64,000 bases of DNA from Oscillospiraceae bacterium (GTDB lineage: Bacteria; Bacillota; Clostridia; Oscillospirales; CAG-272): assembly GCA_015064555.1 (NCBI GenBank), contig SVRZ01000009.1, forward strand, positions 1-64,000. The letters are read 5' to 3'. Shown in pieces: positions 50,671-59,642 of the stretch (its first letter is position 1; each line of letters starts with the position of its first letter). Both the position numbers and the translations under genes were made by a program. Below the pieces are notes generated by a model. It searched no databases, was not told the DNA's origin, and saw only the letters and a list, made by a program, of their open reading frames with translations.

Positions 50671-52881
50671 TTATTTATAGTCGATAAGTCGGCTTTTCAA
50701 AGTCGTATAACGTAATATCTCGCTGTTATTCGTCACCATTTTGCCGACAATGTCGGCTCTGCCTACCATTATAACCATTCCCTTAGCTCTTGTAATGGCG
50801 GTATAAAGAAGGTTCCTCGTCATAAGCATCGGTGCACAGGAATACATAGGTATGATAACGACCGGGTATTCGCTTCCCTGACTCTTATGGACGGTTATCG
50901 CATAGGCGAGCTCAAGCTCATCAAGCGTTTCAAAGCCGTATCTTGCAACCCGGTCATCAAATCGGATACGCATTACGGAGTCCTCATTATCTATAGCCTC
51001 GATTACTCCTATATCTCCGTTGAATATTCCCATTCCGTCGCTTGAGCCGCGGCGCCACTCTATATCGTAGTTATTCACCGTCTGCATAACTCTGTCTCCA
51101 ACACGGAAGAGTGTCCCGTGAGCCGATTTTTCCGCCTTGTGGCGCGACGAAGGATTCATTTTAGACTGTAGCTCGGCATTGAGGATCTCAACGCCGCCCT
51201 GCCCTTTTTTCGAGGGGGTTATGACCTGAATACGCTCGGATATGCGCGCGCCGTAGGTTTTTGGGAGTCTTTCCATTATCAGAGAAGAAACGGTTGCCGG
51301 GATATCGCGCTCATAATCGCGCTTTACAAAGAAGAAGTCACCGTTTACAGATCTGAGCTCAGGCATCTCACCATTGTTTATTTTATGCGCGTTCGTTACT
51401 ATAAGGCTTTCCTTCGACTGTCTGAATATCTCTGTCAGAGCTACCGTGGATATCCTTTCCGATGCTATTACGTCGGCAAGGATATTTCCTGCGCCAACGC
51501 TGGGGAGCTGATTAGAGTCACCTATAAGCACAAGCCGCGCTCCGCGGCGCAGAGCGCGTACAAGCGCCTGCATAAGCGAAAGATCGATCATAGATGCCTC
51601 GTCAATTATACAAACGTCCTCTTCGAGAGGATTTCCGCCGTTTCTCCCGAAGCGAACCTTAACGTCTGTTCCCTTCTCCATCTCGAGCATACGGTGAATA
51701 GTTTTAGCCTCATGGCTTGTTGCCTCGCTCATACGCTTAGCCGCTCTTCCCGTAGGTGCGGCGAGCACGACTCTTTGCGAAAGACCGTTGAATATCGCGA
51801 GAAGCGCCTTTATTATCGTAGTCTTTCCTGTTCCGGGTCCGCCGGTTATCACCGTAACACCGTTCTGAAGAGTTTCACATATCGCCTTTCTCTGTAGTCT
51901 CTCGTATGCTATACCGCTTCTCGCCTCAACGTTATCTATGAGGCTTGATACGTCTGCTACCGAAAATTTCGGTGCGGCATCGTCAAGCAAAAGCAGCCTT
52001 CTGGCTATATAATCCTCCGAATCAAAAACGTCGGTGGTCATTATGAGCTGCTGCCCATCGTCGGTATAGCTCGAAAGCTCGCCTATTTTCACGAAATTGA
52101 CGATTTTGGTACGAAGCATATCCTTTTCTATCCCGAGAACCTCGGATGCCGCCTCGGTCAGCTTTTCGATCGGCAGACATGTGTGTCCGTTGGTGACCGA
52201 ATTATATTCAAGTACGTACCTGATTCCGCTGAGTATTCTGAAATTACTGTCGGGCGCAAAGCCCATCGATGCGGCTATCTCGTCCGCCTGATGGAATGAA
52301 AGACCTGTGTCTCCATCGCAGAGTATATACGGATTGCGAACTATTATACCGACAGCTCCCGAGCCGAGCTTCTTATATACCTTAGTGGCATCGGCTACCG
52401 TCATATAGTCCTTGCAGAACATAATGACGTCCCTCATTCCGCTCTGCTCGGTAAATGCCTCGGATATTGCCGCCGCCTTCTTCATCGTTATTCCCTGAAT
52501 ATCTGCAAGCCACTCGGGGTGATTTTCAAGAACGTCAAATGTGTCGGTACCGAATCTGTCAACTATCTTCTTAGCGGTTACGGGACCTACGCCCTTTATC
52601 GTACGCGAGGAGAGATACTGATATATACCCTCTACCTCCTTCGGCAGAGTCTTTTCATGCGATTCTATAGCGAACTGCTTGCCGAACTCCTTATGGTAGG
52701 TCCAGCTGCCCTTAAGTATCACGTTTTCTCCTGCGAACGGAATAGGAACGGTGCCTACCGCCGTTATTATGAGATTATTCTCGGTCATTATTTCAAGCAC
52801 GGCATAATCGTTGCCGTCATTGTAGTACACAACGTTGTCTATAACGCCACGTATCGTTTCAAGACTATCTCCTTTAGGCAT
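50671..52881 (-). CDS. recD2: ATP-dependent 5'-3' DNA helicase RecD2
   Basis: SF1B helicase without RecBC partners. The N-terminal OB-like part is followed by tandem helix-hairpin-helix motifs (IKGVGPVTAKKIVDRFG and ADIQGITMKKAAAISEAF), then the motor: ITGGPGTGKTTIIKA (Walker A), CIIDEASMIDL (Walker B), LIGDSNQLPSVGAGN (motif III), and the C-terminal VHKSQGSEYPVVI and YTAITRAK. Length 736 and domain order are typical of RecD2 of Bacillota. CAAGGAGGTG precedes the ATG. metK is 113 bases upstream on the same strand. Confidence 0.96.
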   Translation of the reverse strand: MPKGDSLETIRGVIDNVVYYNDGNDYAVLEIMTENNLIITAVGTVPIPFAGENVILKGSWTYHKEFGKQFAIESHEKTLPKEVEGIYQYLSSRTIKGVGPVTAKKIVDRFGTDTFDVLENHPEWLADIQGITMKKAAAISEAFTEQSGMRDVIMFCKDYMTVADATKVYKKLGSGAVGIIVRNPYILCDGDTGLSFHQADEIAASMGFAPDSNFRILSGIRYVLEYNSVTNGHTCLPIEKLTEAASEVLGIEKDMLRTKIVNFVKIGELSSYTDDGQQLIMTTDVFDSEDYIARRLLLLDDAAPKFSVADVSSLIDNVEARSGIAYERLQRKAICETLQNGVTVITGGPGTGKTTIIKALLAIFNGLSQRVVLAAPTGRAAKRMSEATSHEAKTIHRMLEMEKGTDVKVRFGRNGGNPLEEDVCIIDEASMIDLSLMQALVRALRRGARLVLIGDSNQLPSVGAGNILADVIASERISTVALTEIFRQSKESLIVTNAHKINNGEMPELRSVNGDFFFVKRDYERDIPATVSSLIMERLPKTYGARISERIQVITPSKKGQGGVEILNAELQSKMNPSSRHKAEKSAHGTLFRVGDRVMQTVNNYDIEWRRGSSDGMGIFNGDIGVIEAIDNEDSVMRIRFDDRVARYGFETLDELELAYAITVHKSQGSEYPVVIIPMYSCAPMLMTRNLLYTAITRAKGMVIMVGRADIVGKMVTNNSEILRYTTLKSRLIDYK

Positions 52882-52994
52882 AAAGCACCTCCTTGTAATT
52901 TATTTGGGCGAGCCGTGATTCGACTCGTATATGCCCTTCTTAAAGGACAGAGGCCGTCTCAAATGCGTTTGGCACTTGTAACAGCCCCTTTATA

Positions 52995-54185
52995 TCAAAG
53001 GCAAAGCTCGCGGAGCTTATCAGCTATGTCGCATTCCTCCCACTTGACGCCGAGGTCCTCTCTGCCCATATGTCCGTAGGCAGCGAGCTCCTTGTAAATG
53101 GGACGGCGAAGCTCAAGCTTATTGATTATTGCCGCCGGACGAAGGTCTACAAGCTCGGATACAGCCGCAGAAATGCGCTCCTCGGGGCAAACTGCCGTGC
53201 CGAAGGTCTCTATCATTACCGATACGGGCTTTGCGACGCCTATAGCATATGCTATCTGAACCTCGCACCTGGTTGCAAGACCGGCCTTGACTATATTCTT
53301 TGCTACGTATCTTGCCGCATAGGATGCACTCCTGTCCACCTTCGTCGGATCCTTGCCCGAGAAAGCACCGCCGCCATGGCGCGAATAACCGCCGTATGTA
53401 TCAACTATTATCTTTCTGCCTGTAAGACCGGTATCTCCCGCAGGTCCGCCAATAACGAATCTGCCGGTGGGATTTACGTAAATATTCACCTTTCCGTCAA
53501 GAAGCTCGGTTGGAACTATCGGAAGAATGACCTTATCGATTATATCCTTGCGTATCTTCTCTGCCGATACCTCCTCGCTGTGCTGAGAGGATACGACGAT
53601 GGTGTCTACTCTTACGGGCTTATCGTCTACGTATTCAATAGTCACCTGCGTCTTTCCGTCGGGGCGGAGGTAAGAGAGCGTTCCGTTCTTCCTGACCTCT
53701 GTAAGTCGCTTTGCAAGCTTATGCGCAAGAGATATGGGAAGCGGCATCAGCTCGGGAGTCTCATTGCAGGCATATCCGAACATAAGTCCCTGGTCGCCCG
53801 CACCGATATCAAGCTCGTCACTCATGCTTCCGTCCTTAGACTCAAGGCACTTGTCTACGCCCATGGCAATATCGGGGCTCTGCGCGTGGATCGAGCTGAG
53901 AACAGCGCAGGTAGATGCATCAAAGCCGTACTTTGCTCTGGTATAGCCTATTTCGCTCACCGTTTCACGGACTATCTTCTGTATATCAACCGTTGCGGTA
54001 GTGGTTATCTCACCCATTACGTTAACTATTCCCGTGGTGGCAAACGTCTCACACGCAACGCGGCTCATAGGATCCTGCCTGAGCATCTCATCAAGTATAG
54101 CATCCGATATCTTATCGCAGATCTTATCGGGATGTCCCTCGGTTACGGATTCCGAGGTAAAAAGAATTCTTTTGTTTTCTGACAT
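52995..54185 (-). CDS. metK: S-adenosylmethionine synthetase
   Basis: Makes S-adenosylmethionine from methionine and ATP. Family motifs: [76 protein letters not shown]-type loop (here ASYAARY) and the C-terminal [18 protein letters not shown]. Length 396. GAGGAGAAAATAAA precedes the ATG. It is controlled by the S-box riboswitch directly upstream, giving feedback by its own product. A long antisense frame across it is not a gene. Confidence 0.98.
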   Translation of the reverse strand: MSENKRILFTSESVTEGHPDKICDKISDAILDEMLRQDPMSRVACETFATTGIVNVMGEITTTATVDIQKIVRETVSEIGYTRAKYGFDASTCAVLSSIHAQSPDIAMGVDKCLESKDGSMSDELDIGAGDQGLMFGYACNETPELMPLPISLAHKLAKRLTEVRKNGTLSYLRPDGKTQVTIEYVDDKPVRVDTIVVSSQHSEEVSAEKIRKDIIDKVILPIVPTELLDGKVNIYVNPTGRFVIGGPAGDTGLTGRKIIVDTYGGYSRHGGGAFSGKDPTKVDRSASYAARYVAKNIVKAGLATRCEVQIAYAIGVAKPVSVMIETFGTAVCPEERISAAVSELVDLRPAAIINKLELRRPIYKELAAYGHMGREDLGVKWEECDIADKLRELCL

Positions 54186-54215
54186 TTTATTTTCTCCTCA
54201 TTTGTCTCCTATATC

Positions 54216-54333
54216 AAAAATCTCGGGAAGGCGCAAGCATTCCCGAGATATATCTTATCTTACAGGAATTAGCACCTTATATACACAGGTTGCCGGGCTT
54301 CATAGGGCCAGTCCCTCCGCCGCTCTTGATAAG
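54216..54333 (-). ncRNA. SAM-I (S-box) riboswitch with terminator, upstream of metK
   Basis: Reading the minus strand, the conserved S-box elements occur in order: CTTATC opening P1 (54333), AGAGCGGCGGAGGGACTGG, CCCTATGAAGCCCGGCAACC, AAGGTGCTAATTCC and the closing GATAAG (54254). A rho-independent hairpin follows (54250-54220, ATCTCGGGAA/TTCCCGAGAT) with a T-run, then the metK ribosome site. High SAM should stabilise the aptamer and let the terminator form. Confidence 0.96.
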
Positions 54334-54355
54334 GAATATTAAATTTTACGCTACT

Positions 54356-54384
54356 ATTCTATCACAAAGAGCGACAAAAATCAA
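54356..54384 (-). promoter_or_regulatory. Promoter of the metK riboswitch transcript
   Basis: Minus strand: TTGATT (54379-54384), a 17-base spacer and TAGAAT (54356-54361), about 20 bases before the aptamer. Confidence 0.75.
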
Positions 54385-54425
54385 TAGCAAAACAAAATAT
54401 TTTCATTATTTCGCAAAAGATAAAA

Positions 54426-55655
54426 TCAAATAACTACGTGCACGGGCATTCCGTGGTCGTAACGGGGCGAATTTTCGCCTATAACGAGCGGAGCGAGATA
54501 CCCGAGGCATTCCTCGGTAACACCGTTTCCGGCCTCATTTATGTAGCTTTCGGGCACCGTTTTTATAGCATTTGCAATACCCTTTATATCAGCCATGCCG
54601 AATTCTACCGAATATCCGTCGGCAGAGACTCTTTCTATAGTAGCCATTACGCCTGTATTTCCGTCAAGCGCGAGAGCGACTCCCGCCTTTCCGACACCTA
54701 TCGATTCGCGAAGGTCGGTAAGGCTGGCGATATGAGCGGCACAGCGCTGAGGAAGACTCAGCTCCACAGAGCGCACCTTGCATCCTATCCTCTCCTTCAC
54801 TAATGACTCGAGCACCTTGCCCGTACCCGAAAGATATTTATGACCGAATACGTCTACTGCGCCGGATTGACTGCCAGCACCCACGTACTCGCCGCTCGCA
54901 AACCTTATTCCCTCGGAAACGCATACCAGAACCGCGGGATGCTTCTCAAGTGCCGCACCTACAGAGCTTATAAACTCATCCTCGTCAAATATACGCTCGG
55001 GAAGATATATGAGATCAGGTCCCTTACCGGAGAGCGAGGGGAGTGCGGATGCTGCGGTAAGCCAGCCTGCATCTCTGCCCATTACCTCGACTATCGTAAC
55101 TGCCTTCACGGTATATACGTTGACGTCGGCTATCATTTCCTTGACGGTGGTAGCAACAAATTTTGCCGCCGAGCCAAAGCCGGGGGTATGATCGGTTGCA
55201 ACCAGGTCGTTATCTATAGTCTTGGGAATGCCTACAACGCGCATTTCGTAATCATGCGCCGCCGCGTAATCCGAGAGCTTAAGAACGGTATCCATAGAAT
55301 CGTTTCCGCCGATGTAGAAGAAATATCTGATATTATGGCGCTTGAATATTTCAAGCATACGGGCATAGGTCTCACCGTCCACCTCGTGGGACTTGAGCTT
55401 CTTCCTGCACGAGCCGAGGGCAGCGGCAGGAGTATTCTCAAGTGCTGAAAGCCACTCCTCGTCAAAAAATCTTTCTCCGAGATCGACGAGTCTTTCCTGA
55501 AGAAAGCCATCAATTCCGTTCCTCATACCGTAAAGCGTTTCTATTCTTCCCGCCCTGTGTGCCTCGGCACATCCTCTTATAACACCCGAAAGGGTTGCAT
55601 TGATTGCGGCGGTGGGACCGCCGGATTGACCTACTACAGCATTTCCTATAAGCAT
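54426..55655 (-). CDS. 6-phosphofructokinase, pyrophosphate-dependent type
   Basis: Phosphorylates fructose 6-phosphate in glycolysis. Motifs: GQSGGPTAAINATLSG, IGGNDSMDT and PKTIDNDLVATDHTPGFGSA. ATP-using enzymes have Gly at the GGDGS position and PGTIDND; the Asp of GGNDS and the Lys of PKTIDND point to pyrophosphate as donor. VEVMGRDAGWLTA and a C-terminal GRDASPR-like substrate site also fit. Length 409, the mid-size class of PPi-type or related enzymes in Clostridia. GGAG lies upstream of the ATG, 48 bases after hslO. Donor preference is inferred from the motifs. Confidence 0.9.
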   Translation of the reverse strand: MLIGNAVVGQSGGPTAAINATLSGVIRGCAEAHRAGRIETLYGMRNGIDGFLQERLVDLGERFFDEEWLSALENTPAAALGSCRKKLKSHEVDGETYARMLEIFKRHNIRYFFYIGGNDSMDTVLKLSDYAAAHDYEMRVVGIPKTIDNDLVATDHTPGFGSAAKFVATTVKEMIADVNVYTVKAVTIVEVMGRDAGWLTAASALPSLSGKGPDLIYLPERIFDEDEFISSVGAALEKHPAVLVCVSEGIRFASGEYVGAGSQSGAVDVFGHKYLSGTGKVLESLVKERIGCKVRSVELSLPQRCAAHIASLTDLRESIGVGKAGVALALDGNTGVMATIERVSADGYSVEFGMADIKGIANAIKTVPESYINEAGNGVTEECLGYLAPLVIGENSPRYDHGMPVHVVI

Positions 55656-55703
55656 ATCGAATCTCCGTTTTTGTTTATTTTTAAATGTTATTCCGTGGCA
55701 GAA

Positions 55704-56585
55704 TTAAAGCAAATCCTTTTCCGTAAAGGTGTATTCCGAGTTACAGAAGTGGCAGATGGCAGTGAGTGAGCGCGCCTTTCCCTCTTTTTCCTGTGCGTTC
55801 AGCATATCGATTATCTCGGACTTGCCGAGCCCCTTGATCTTCTTGCACATCCTATCTCTTGAGCAGTCGCATCTGTACTCAACCTCAATAGTGTCAAAGT
55901 AATCAAACGGAATATCGCGCATAGCTACCTCGATAATTTCCTCATTCGTCATTCCCCTATCGAACATGGAGGATATATTGTAAAGCTCTCCAGCATTTCT
56001 CTCTATCAGATCGACCGTTTTATCATCCGGGAACGGCAAAAGCTGAATAAGAACACCGCCCGAAGCTCGACATCTGCCGTCAACGCCAACCAGAACTCCG
56101 AGCGAAAGAACTGTGGGAACCTGCTCGCTCTTTGCAAAATACGTGGCAATATCCTCTGCTATCTCGCCCGATACTATCTCTATAGTACCGCTCTGGGGCT
56201 CCTTGCCGCCTATATCCCTTATCATATAGAACACACCGTTTCCGACAGCCTCGCCTACGTTCAGCTTACCGTCCGGCCTGCGCTTAGGATCGGCATTCGG
56301 GTTTGCGATAAAGCTCTTTACGTTTCCGAAATAATCGGCAACCGCGAGCATTTTACCTATTTCTCCGTCTGCATTAAAGCCGAGTGTGACCGTATCCCCA
56401 TTTTCGGGAAGCATAGTGCCTATCATAGAAGCTGCGGTTACGAGTCTGCCGAGAGCGGCAGTGGAGGTGGGAGCCGTCTTATGGACTTCCAGCATTCCGT
56501 TTACAAGCTCCTTTGAATTTATGACAAGAACTCTCGCCGAGCCGTCTCTTGTCATTCCTCTGGTTATAATTGATTTATTTCCCAT
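55704..56585 (-). CDS. hslO: Redox-regulated chaperone Hsp33
   Basis: Holdase chaperone switched on by oxidation of a zinc site. The N-terminal domain reads as Hsp33 (HKTAPTSTAALGRLVTAASMIG, GNVKSFIANP). The C-terminal zinc-binding cysteines are seen as CDCSRDRMC and CHFC; the first is the CxC form of the family. Length 293. Its start overlaps the methyltransferase stop by 11 bases, so it is part of the same run of genes, downstream of the TerB-N/helicase group. Confidence 0.95.
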   Translation of the reverse strand: MGNKSIITRGMTRDGSARVLVINSKELVNGMLEVHKTAPTSTAALGRLVTAASMIGTMLPENGDTVTLGFNADGEIGKMLAVADYFGNVKSFIANPNADPKRRPDGKLNVGEAVGNGVFYMIRDIGGKEPQSGTIEIVSGEIAEDIATYFAKSEQVPTVLSLGVLVGVDGRCRASGGVLIQLLPFPDDKTVDLIERNAGELYNISSMFDRGMTNEEIIEVAMRDIPFDYFDTIEVEYRCDCSRDRMCKKIKGLGKSEIIDMLNAQEKEGKARSLTAICHFCNSEYTFTEKDLL

Positions 56586-57354
56586 ATGTTTTACCGTCCT
56601 TTATACATTTTGCAACCACGTATATGCGATCGTCGTTATCCGTTGCGGTGCTGAAATCAAAATCCGAGTAGGCACCGATAAATTCAAAGGAATTGCGTGC
56701 AAGCGCACTCCTTATCATCCTGAGGGTATACATTCGCTCCCTCTGCTCCTCATCGTAGCGCTCATATCTGCCATCCTCGCACTCGCAGAACAGGGTTATG
56801 TAAAAATCGCATATGCCGCTTTTTTCGTTGTAATAGTTTTGCCAGATACAAAGAGCTCCGTCATCCTCCATGGCATAGGTCTCCCTGCCGTATACCCTTT
56901 CAAACTTGCCTTTGCCGTTTATATCAAAAATAAACAGACCGTTCGGTATAAGGTAATTATGGACGAGTGAAAGACATTTATCAAGATCCCCTCTTGCTAC
57001 CAAATGATTCAGAGCATCAAGGCACGAGACCGTGACGTCCACCGTTCCGTAAAGCTCAAACCCGCGCATATCCTGGCATAGCCAAAGCATTTTATCCGAC
57101 AGACCGCACTCCTCGCCTCTGCCTCTTGCTATATCGAGCATTTCGGGAGAATAATCAATTCCCGTCATATCGTAGCCGCGCTTTGCCAATTCAAGCGTCA
57201 TGCTACCCGTTCCGCATCCGAGATCAAGAACGAGCGAAGGGGTTCCCTCTGTGTACTCTTTTTTTATGACCGATTCTATAAAATCAGCCCATTTAGCATA
57301 ATCTATATCCCCATTGAACCTATCGTAAAACGGAGCAAGCAGATCGTATATCAT
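56575..57354 (-). CDS. Class I SAM-dependent methyltransferase
   Basis: A 259-residue protein with Rossmann methyltransferase motifs: LVLDLGCGTGSMTLELAKRGYDMTG (residues ~41-65, motif I), MLDIARGR and DVTVSCLDALNHL (motif IV region). It opens YDLLAPFYDRFNGDIDYAKWADF, typical of small-molecule or protein methyltransferases of the YjjT/UbiE-like type; no DNA-methylase motif (DPPY, NPPY) was seen, so it is not an obvious restriction-system methylase. GGAGG lies ten bases before the ATG, and 20 bases separate it from the helicase gene upstream. Substrate unknown. Confidence 0.85.
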   Translation of the reverse strand: MIYDLLAPFYDRFNGDIDYAKWADFIESVIKKEYTEGTPSLVLDLGCGTGSMTLELAKRGYDMTGIDYSPEMLDIARGRGEECGLSDKMLWLCQDMRGFELYGTVDVTVSCLDALNHLVARGDLDKCLSLVHNYLIPNGLFIFDINGKGKFERVYGRETYAMEDDGALCIWQNYYNEKSGICDFYITLFCECEDGRYERYDEEQRERMYTLRMIRSALARNSFEFIGAYSDFDFSTATDNDDRIYVVAKCIKDGKTYGK

Positions 57355-57374
57355 AAAAGGCTATCCTCCAAATC

Positions 57375-59609
57375 TTATTCAAAGCGCTCGAATATCTCGT
57401 CGGAGCGGAGTCTGTCACAGGCATATGCCTCGCGCAGAAGCTCGGGCGGGATATATTCATCGTACTTATCGAATATCGGGCATTCGCCCTCGCGGACCAG
57501 CTCGGCGGTATCGATTCCGTCGCGCTCAAGAATCGCGCGGATTCCAAACAGGATACTCTTGCCCATTTCCTCGTTCGCCTTGAATTTTATGTAGCAGCAG
57601 CCCTCGCTCTGAATATCCGATATTCCGAGCTCGGATGCATATTTCTGCAGAAAGCGCCTGAGCGTCCTGAAGGACACCGTTCCAAGCCAGGGGAACATAA
57701 CGTAGCTCTGTCCGCCAAGGAATACGACCATATTTTCATCCATTCCCGCATTCTTTGCTACCCGTCTTGCATTTTCAAGCCTTTGCCTTGCATTGTCACC
57801 GAGGAAGGGATAATCCTTTCCGTTAAAGAGAACGTCGCGCATGGCGAGCAGGAGCTTCGTGTGTATTTCTCCGCTGTCGCCGGGCCAGGATATCTCCATC
57901 TTTCCCTCAACGCGCTTGACAAAGATCAGCCTTCGCTGAACATCGGTCTCCTTTACCTCCCATACCCTGCCGGCAAGAGCAAATCTGTCACCGACGGGAG
58001 GCGGTGTAGTTATAGTTCCTATCTCCTCACTGTCACAACGGACGGTAAAGTCCTCGCTGTCCTTGAAGACCGCATAGAACTTGAAGCTGTTTATTATTCT
58101 CTCGCCCTTCAGTCCCACTATAAGCCTTTTTTCCTCGGTCAGCTCGATATAATCCGAATTTATCATAGCCACAAGGAGCGCGCGATAGCTCTCCTTATCT
58201 ATAGCCGCAAGCGGCGGAAGCCCCAGCACAAGCTCGGCAAGCTCGCGCGGTGAACGCTCTCCGCCCGAGGCAAGTATGCTGAGCGTCTGATGGAATGCCA
58301 GGCTGAGAGGCATTTTCCTGAATCTCGGAGGCTCTATGAAGCGCTCGGAGGAATAAAGCTCTATTATACCTATTCCGCGAAGCAGCTCCCACGGAATGAT
58401 CTCCGGTAGGGGTGCATTCGGCAGTGGCATATCCTCACGGTAAAGCATTATCATCTCGGGCGGAGTTCCGCGCCTGCCCGATCTTCCAAGTCTTTGCAAA
58501 AAGCCCGATACCGTGGTAGGCGAGCCAACCTGGCACACTCTTTCAAGCCTTCCTATATCTATTCCAAGCTCCATAGTCACCGTAGCAGAGGTAACAGCCC
58601 GGAGCACCGTTTCATCCTTCATTTTTGCCTCGGCATCCTCTCTGAGCGACGCCGAAAGATTTCCGTGATGGATAAGGAATATGTCCGCATCTCCTCTTGC
58701 CGCCGCTATCTGACGCAGTGTTGCGGTAACGTATTCGGTCTCCTCTCTTGAATTTGCGAATATAAGCGCCTTTTTATCGGCTACCGAATCATAGAGAAAT
58801 TCGTAACCCGGATCGAGCGCGGCATAGCCGCCCTTATCCTCATTGGGCGCAGTTGAAAGCGAGGGCGAGGATGTCTGCACCTCGTTTGAATTCTGAATGT
58901 AAAAATGCTCAAGTCCCAGCCGCCAGCGAAGCTTGGTCGGCTCCGGAACCGGCGCGCAGGTCGCTCTGCCGCTTCCTGCACCGAGCCATGCTGCCGCAAG
59001 CTCGGTGTCGCCTATGGTCGCGCTCAATCCTACGCGGCGGGGCGAATGACCGATAAGGCGTGCGATTCTGACGAGCTGACAGAGCACCTGGTTTCCCCTG
59101 TCCTGACCTATCATTGCGTGGATCTCGTCAATAACAATGTATTTCAGCCTGCCGAAAAGCCGCGGAATATCGTTTGATCTGTTCATAAGCATCGATTCAA
59201 GCGACTCGGGTGTTATCTGCAGAATCCCCGAGGGCTCCTTGAGCAGGGCCGATTTATGCGAGGCACTTACGTCCCCGTGCCAATGAGTTACACGGATGCC
59301 CGACATATCGAGAAGCTCCTCGAGTCGGTAGAACTGATCGTTTATAAGTGATTTGAGAGGGGCTATATACAGAACCGACACCGAAGATGCCGCATCCGCA
59401 TCCGACACAACGTCTGCGATTATCGGGAAAAATGCCGCCTCGGTCTTGCCCGAAGCCGTGGATGAAGAAAGAAGAAGATTGTCATCCGTTTCAAGTATAG
59501 CGTGCGCCGCCTTCAATTGGATATCGCGCAGCTCGCTCCAGCCGTGACTGTAGATATATTCCTTTATGAAGTCGGGAAAAAGCGAAAATATTCGGTTCGC
59601 TTCGTTCAT
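57375..59609 (-). CDS. Lhr-like DEAD/DEAH-box helicase (BrxHI/BrxHII-like)
   Basis: A 744-residue superfamily 2 helicase. Motifs: Gln31 of the Q-motif, STASGKTE (50-57, Walker A), TPES (133-136), DEIH (161-164), SAT (196-198), IFANSR (283-288), TMELGIDIG (345-353) and QRLGRSGRRG (372-381). About 360 residues follow, read as a winged-helix region and a C-terminal domain of the Lhr-type core. Lhr-like helicases of this size occur in BREX types 2 and 3 beside BrxD. Here it is the third gene of a unit with a BrxD-like ATPase and a TerB-N protein. AGAGGAGG precedes the ATG, 33 bases after the ATPase gene. Confidence 0.88.
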   Translation of the reverse strand: MNEANRIFSLFPDFIKEYIYSHGWSELRDIQLKAAHAILETDDNLLLSSSTASGKTEAAFFPIIADVVSDADAASSVSVLYIAPLKSLINDQFYRLEELLDMSGIRVTHWHGDVSASHKSALLKEPSGILQITPESLESMLMNRSNDIPRLFGRLKYIVIDEIHAMIGQDRGNQVLCQLVRIARLIGHSPRRVGLSATIGDTELAAAWLGAGSGRATCAPVPEPTKLRWRLGLEHFYIQNSNEVQTSSPSLSTAPNEDKGGYAALDPGYEFLYDSVADKKALIFANSREETEYVTATLRQIAAARGDADIFLIHHGNLSASLREDAEAKMKDETVLRAVTSATVTMELGIDIGRLERVCQVGSPTTVSGFLQRLGRSGRRGTPPEMIMLYREDMPLPNAPLPEIIPWELLRGIGIIELYSSERFIEPPRFRKMPLSLAFHQTLSILASGGERSPRELAELVLGLPPLAAIDKESYRALLVAMINSDYIELTEEKRLIVGLKGERIINSFKFYAVFKDSEDFTVRCDSEEIGTITTPPPVGDRFALAGRVWEVKETDVQRRLIFVKRVEGKMEISWPGDSGEIHTKLLLAMRDVLFNGKDYPFLGDNARQRLENARRVAKNAGMDENMVVFLGGQSYVMFPWLGTVSFRTLRRFLQKYASELGISDIQSEGCCYIKFKANEEMGKSILFGIRAILERDGIDTAELVREGECPIFDKYDEYIPPELLREAYACDRLRSDEIFERFE

Positions 59610-59642
59610 TAAAAATCCTCCTCTCTGTATTTCTGCCTTAGA

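Noticed and set aside
53070-54182. 370-codon plus-strand open frame across metK
   Set aside because: Fully antisense to a clear S-adenosylmethionine synthetase; the product is Tyr/Arg/Cys-rich without motifs.
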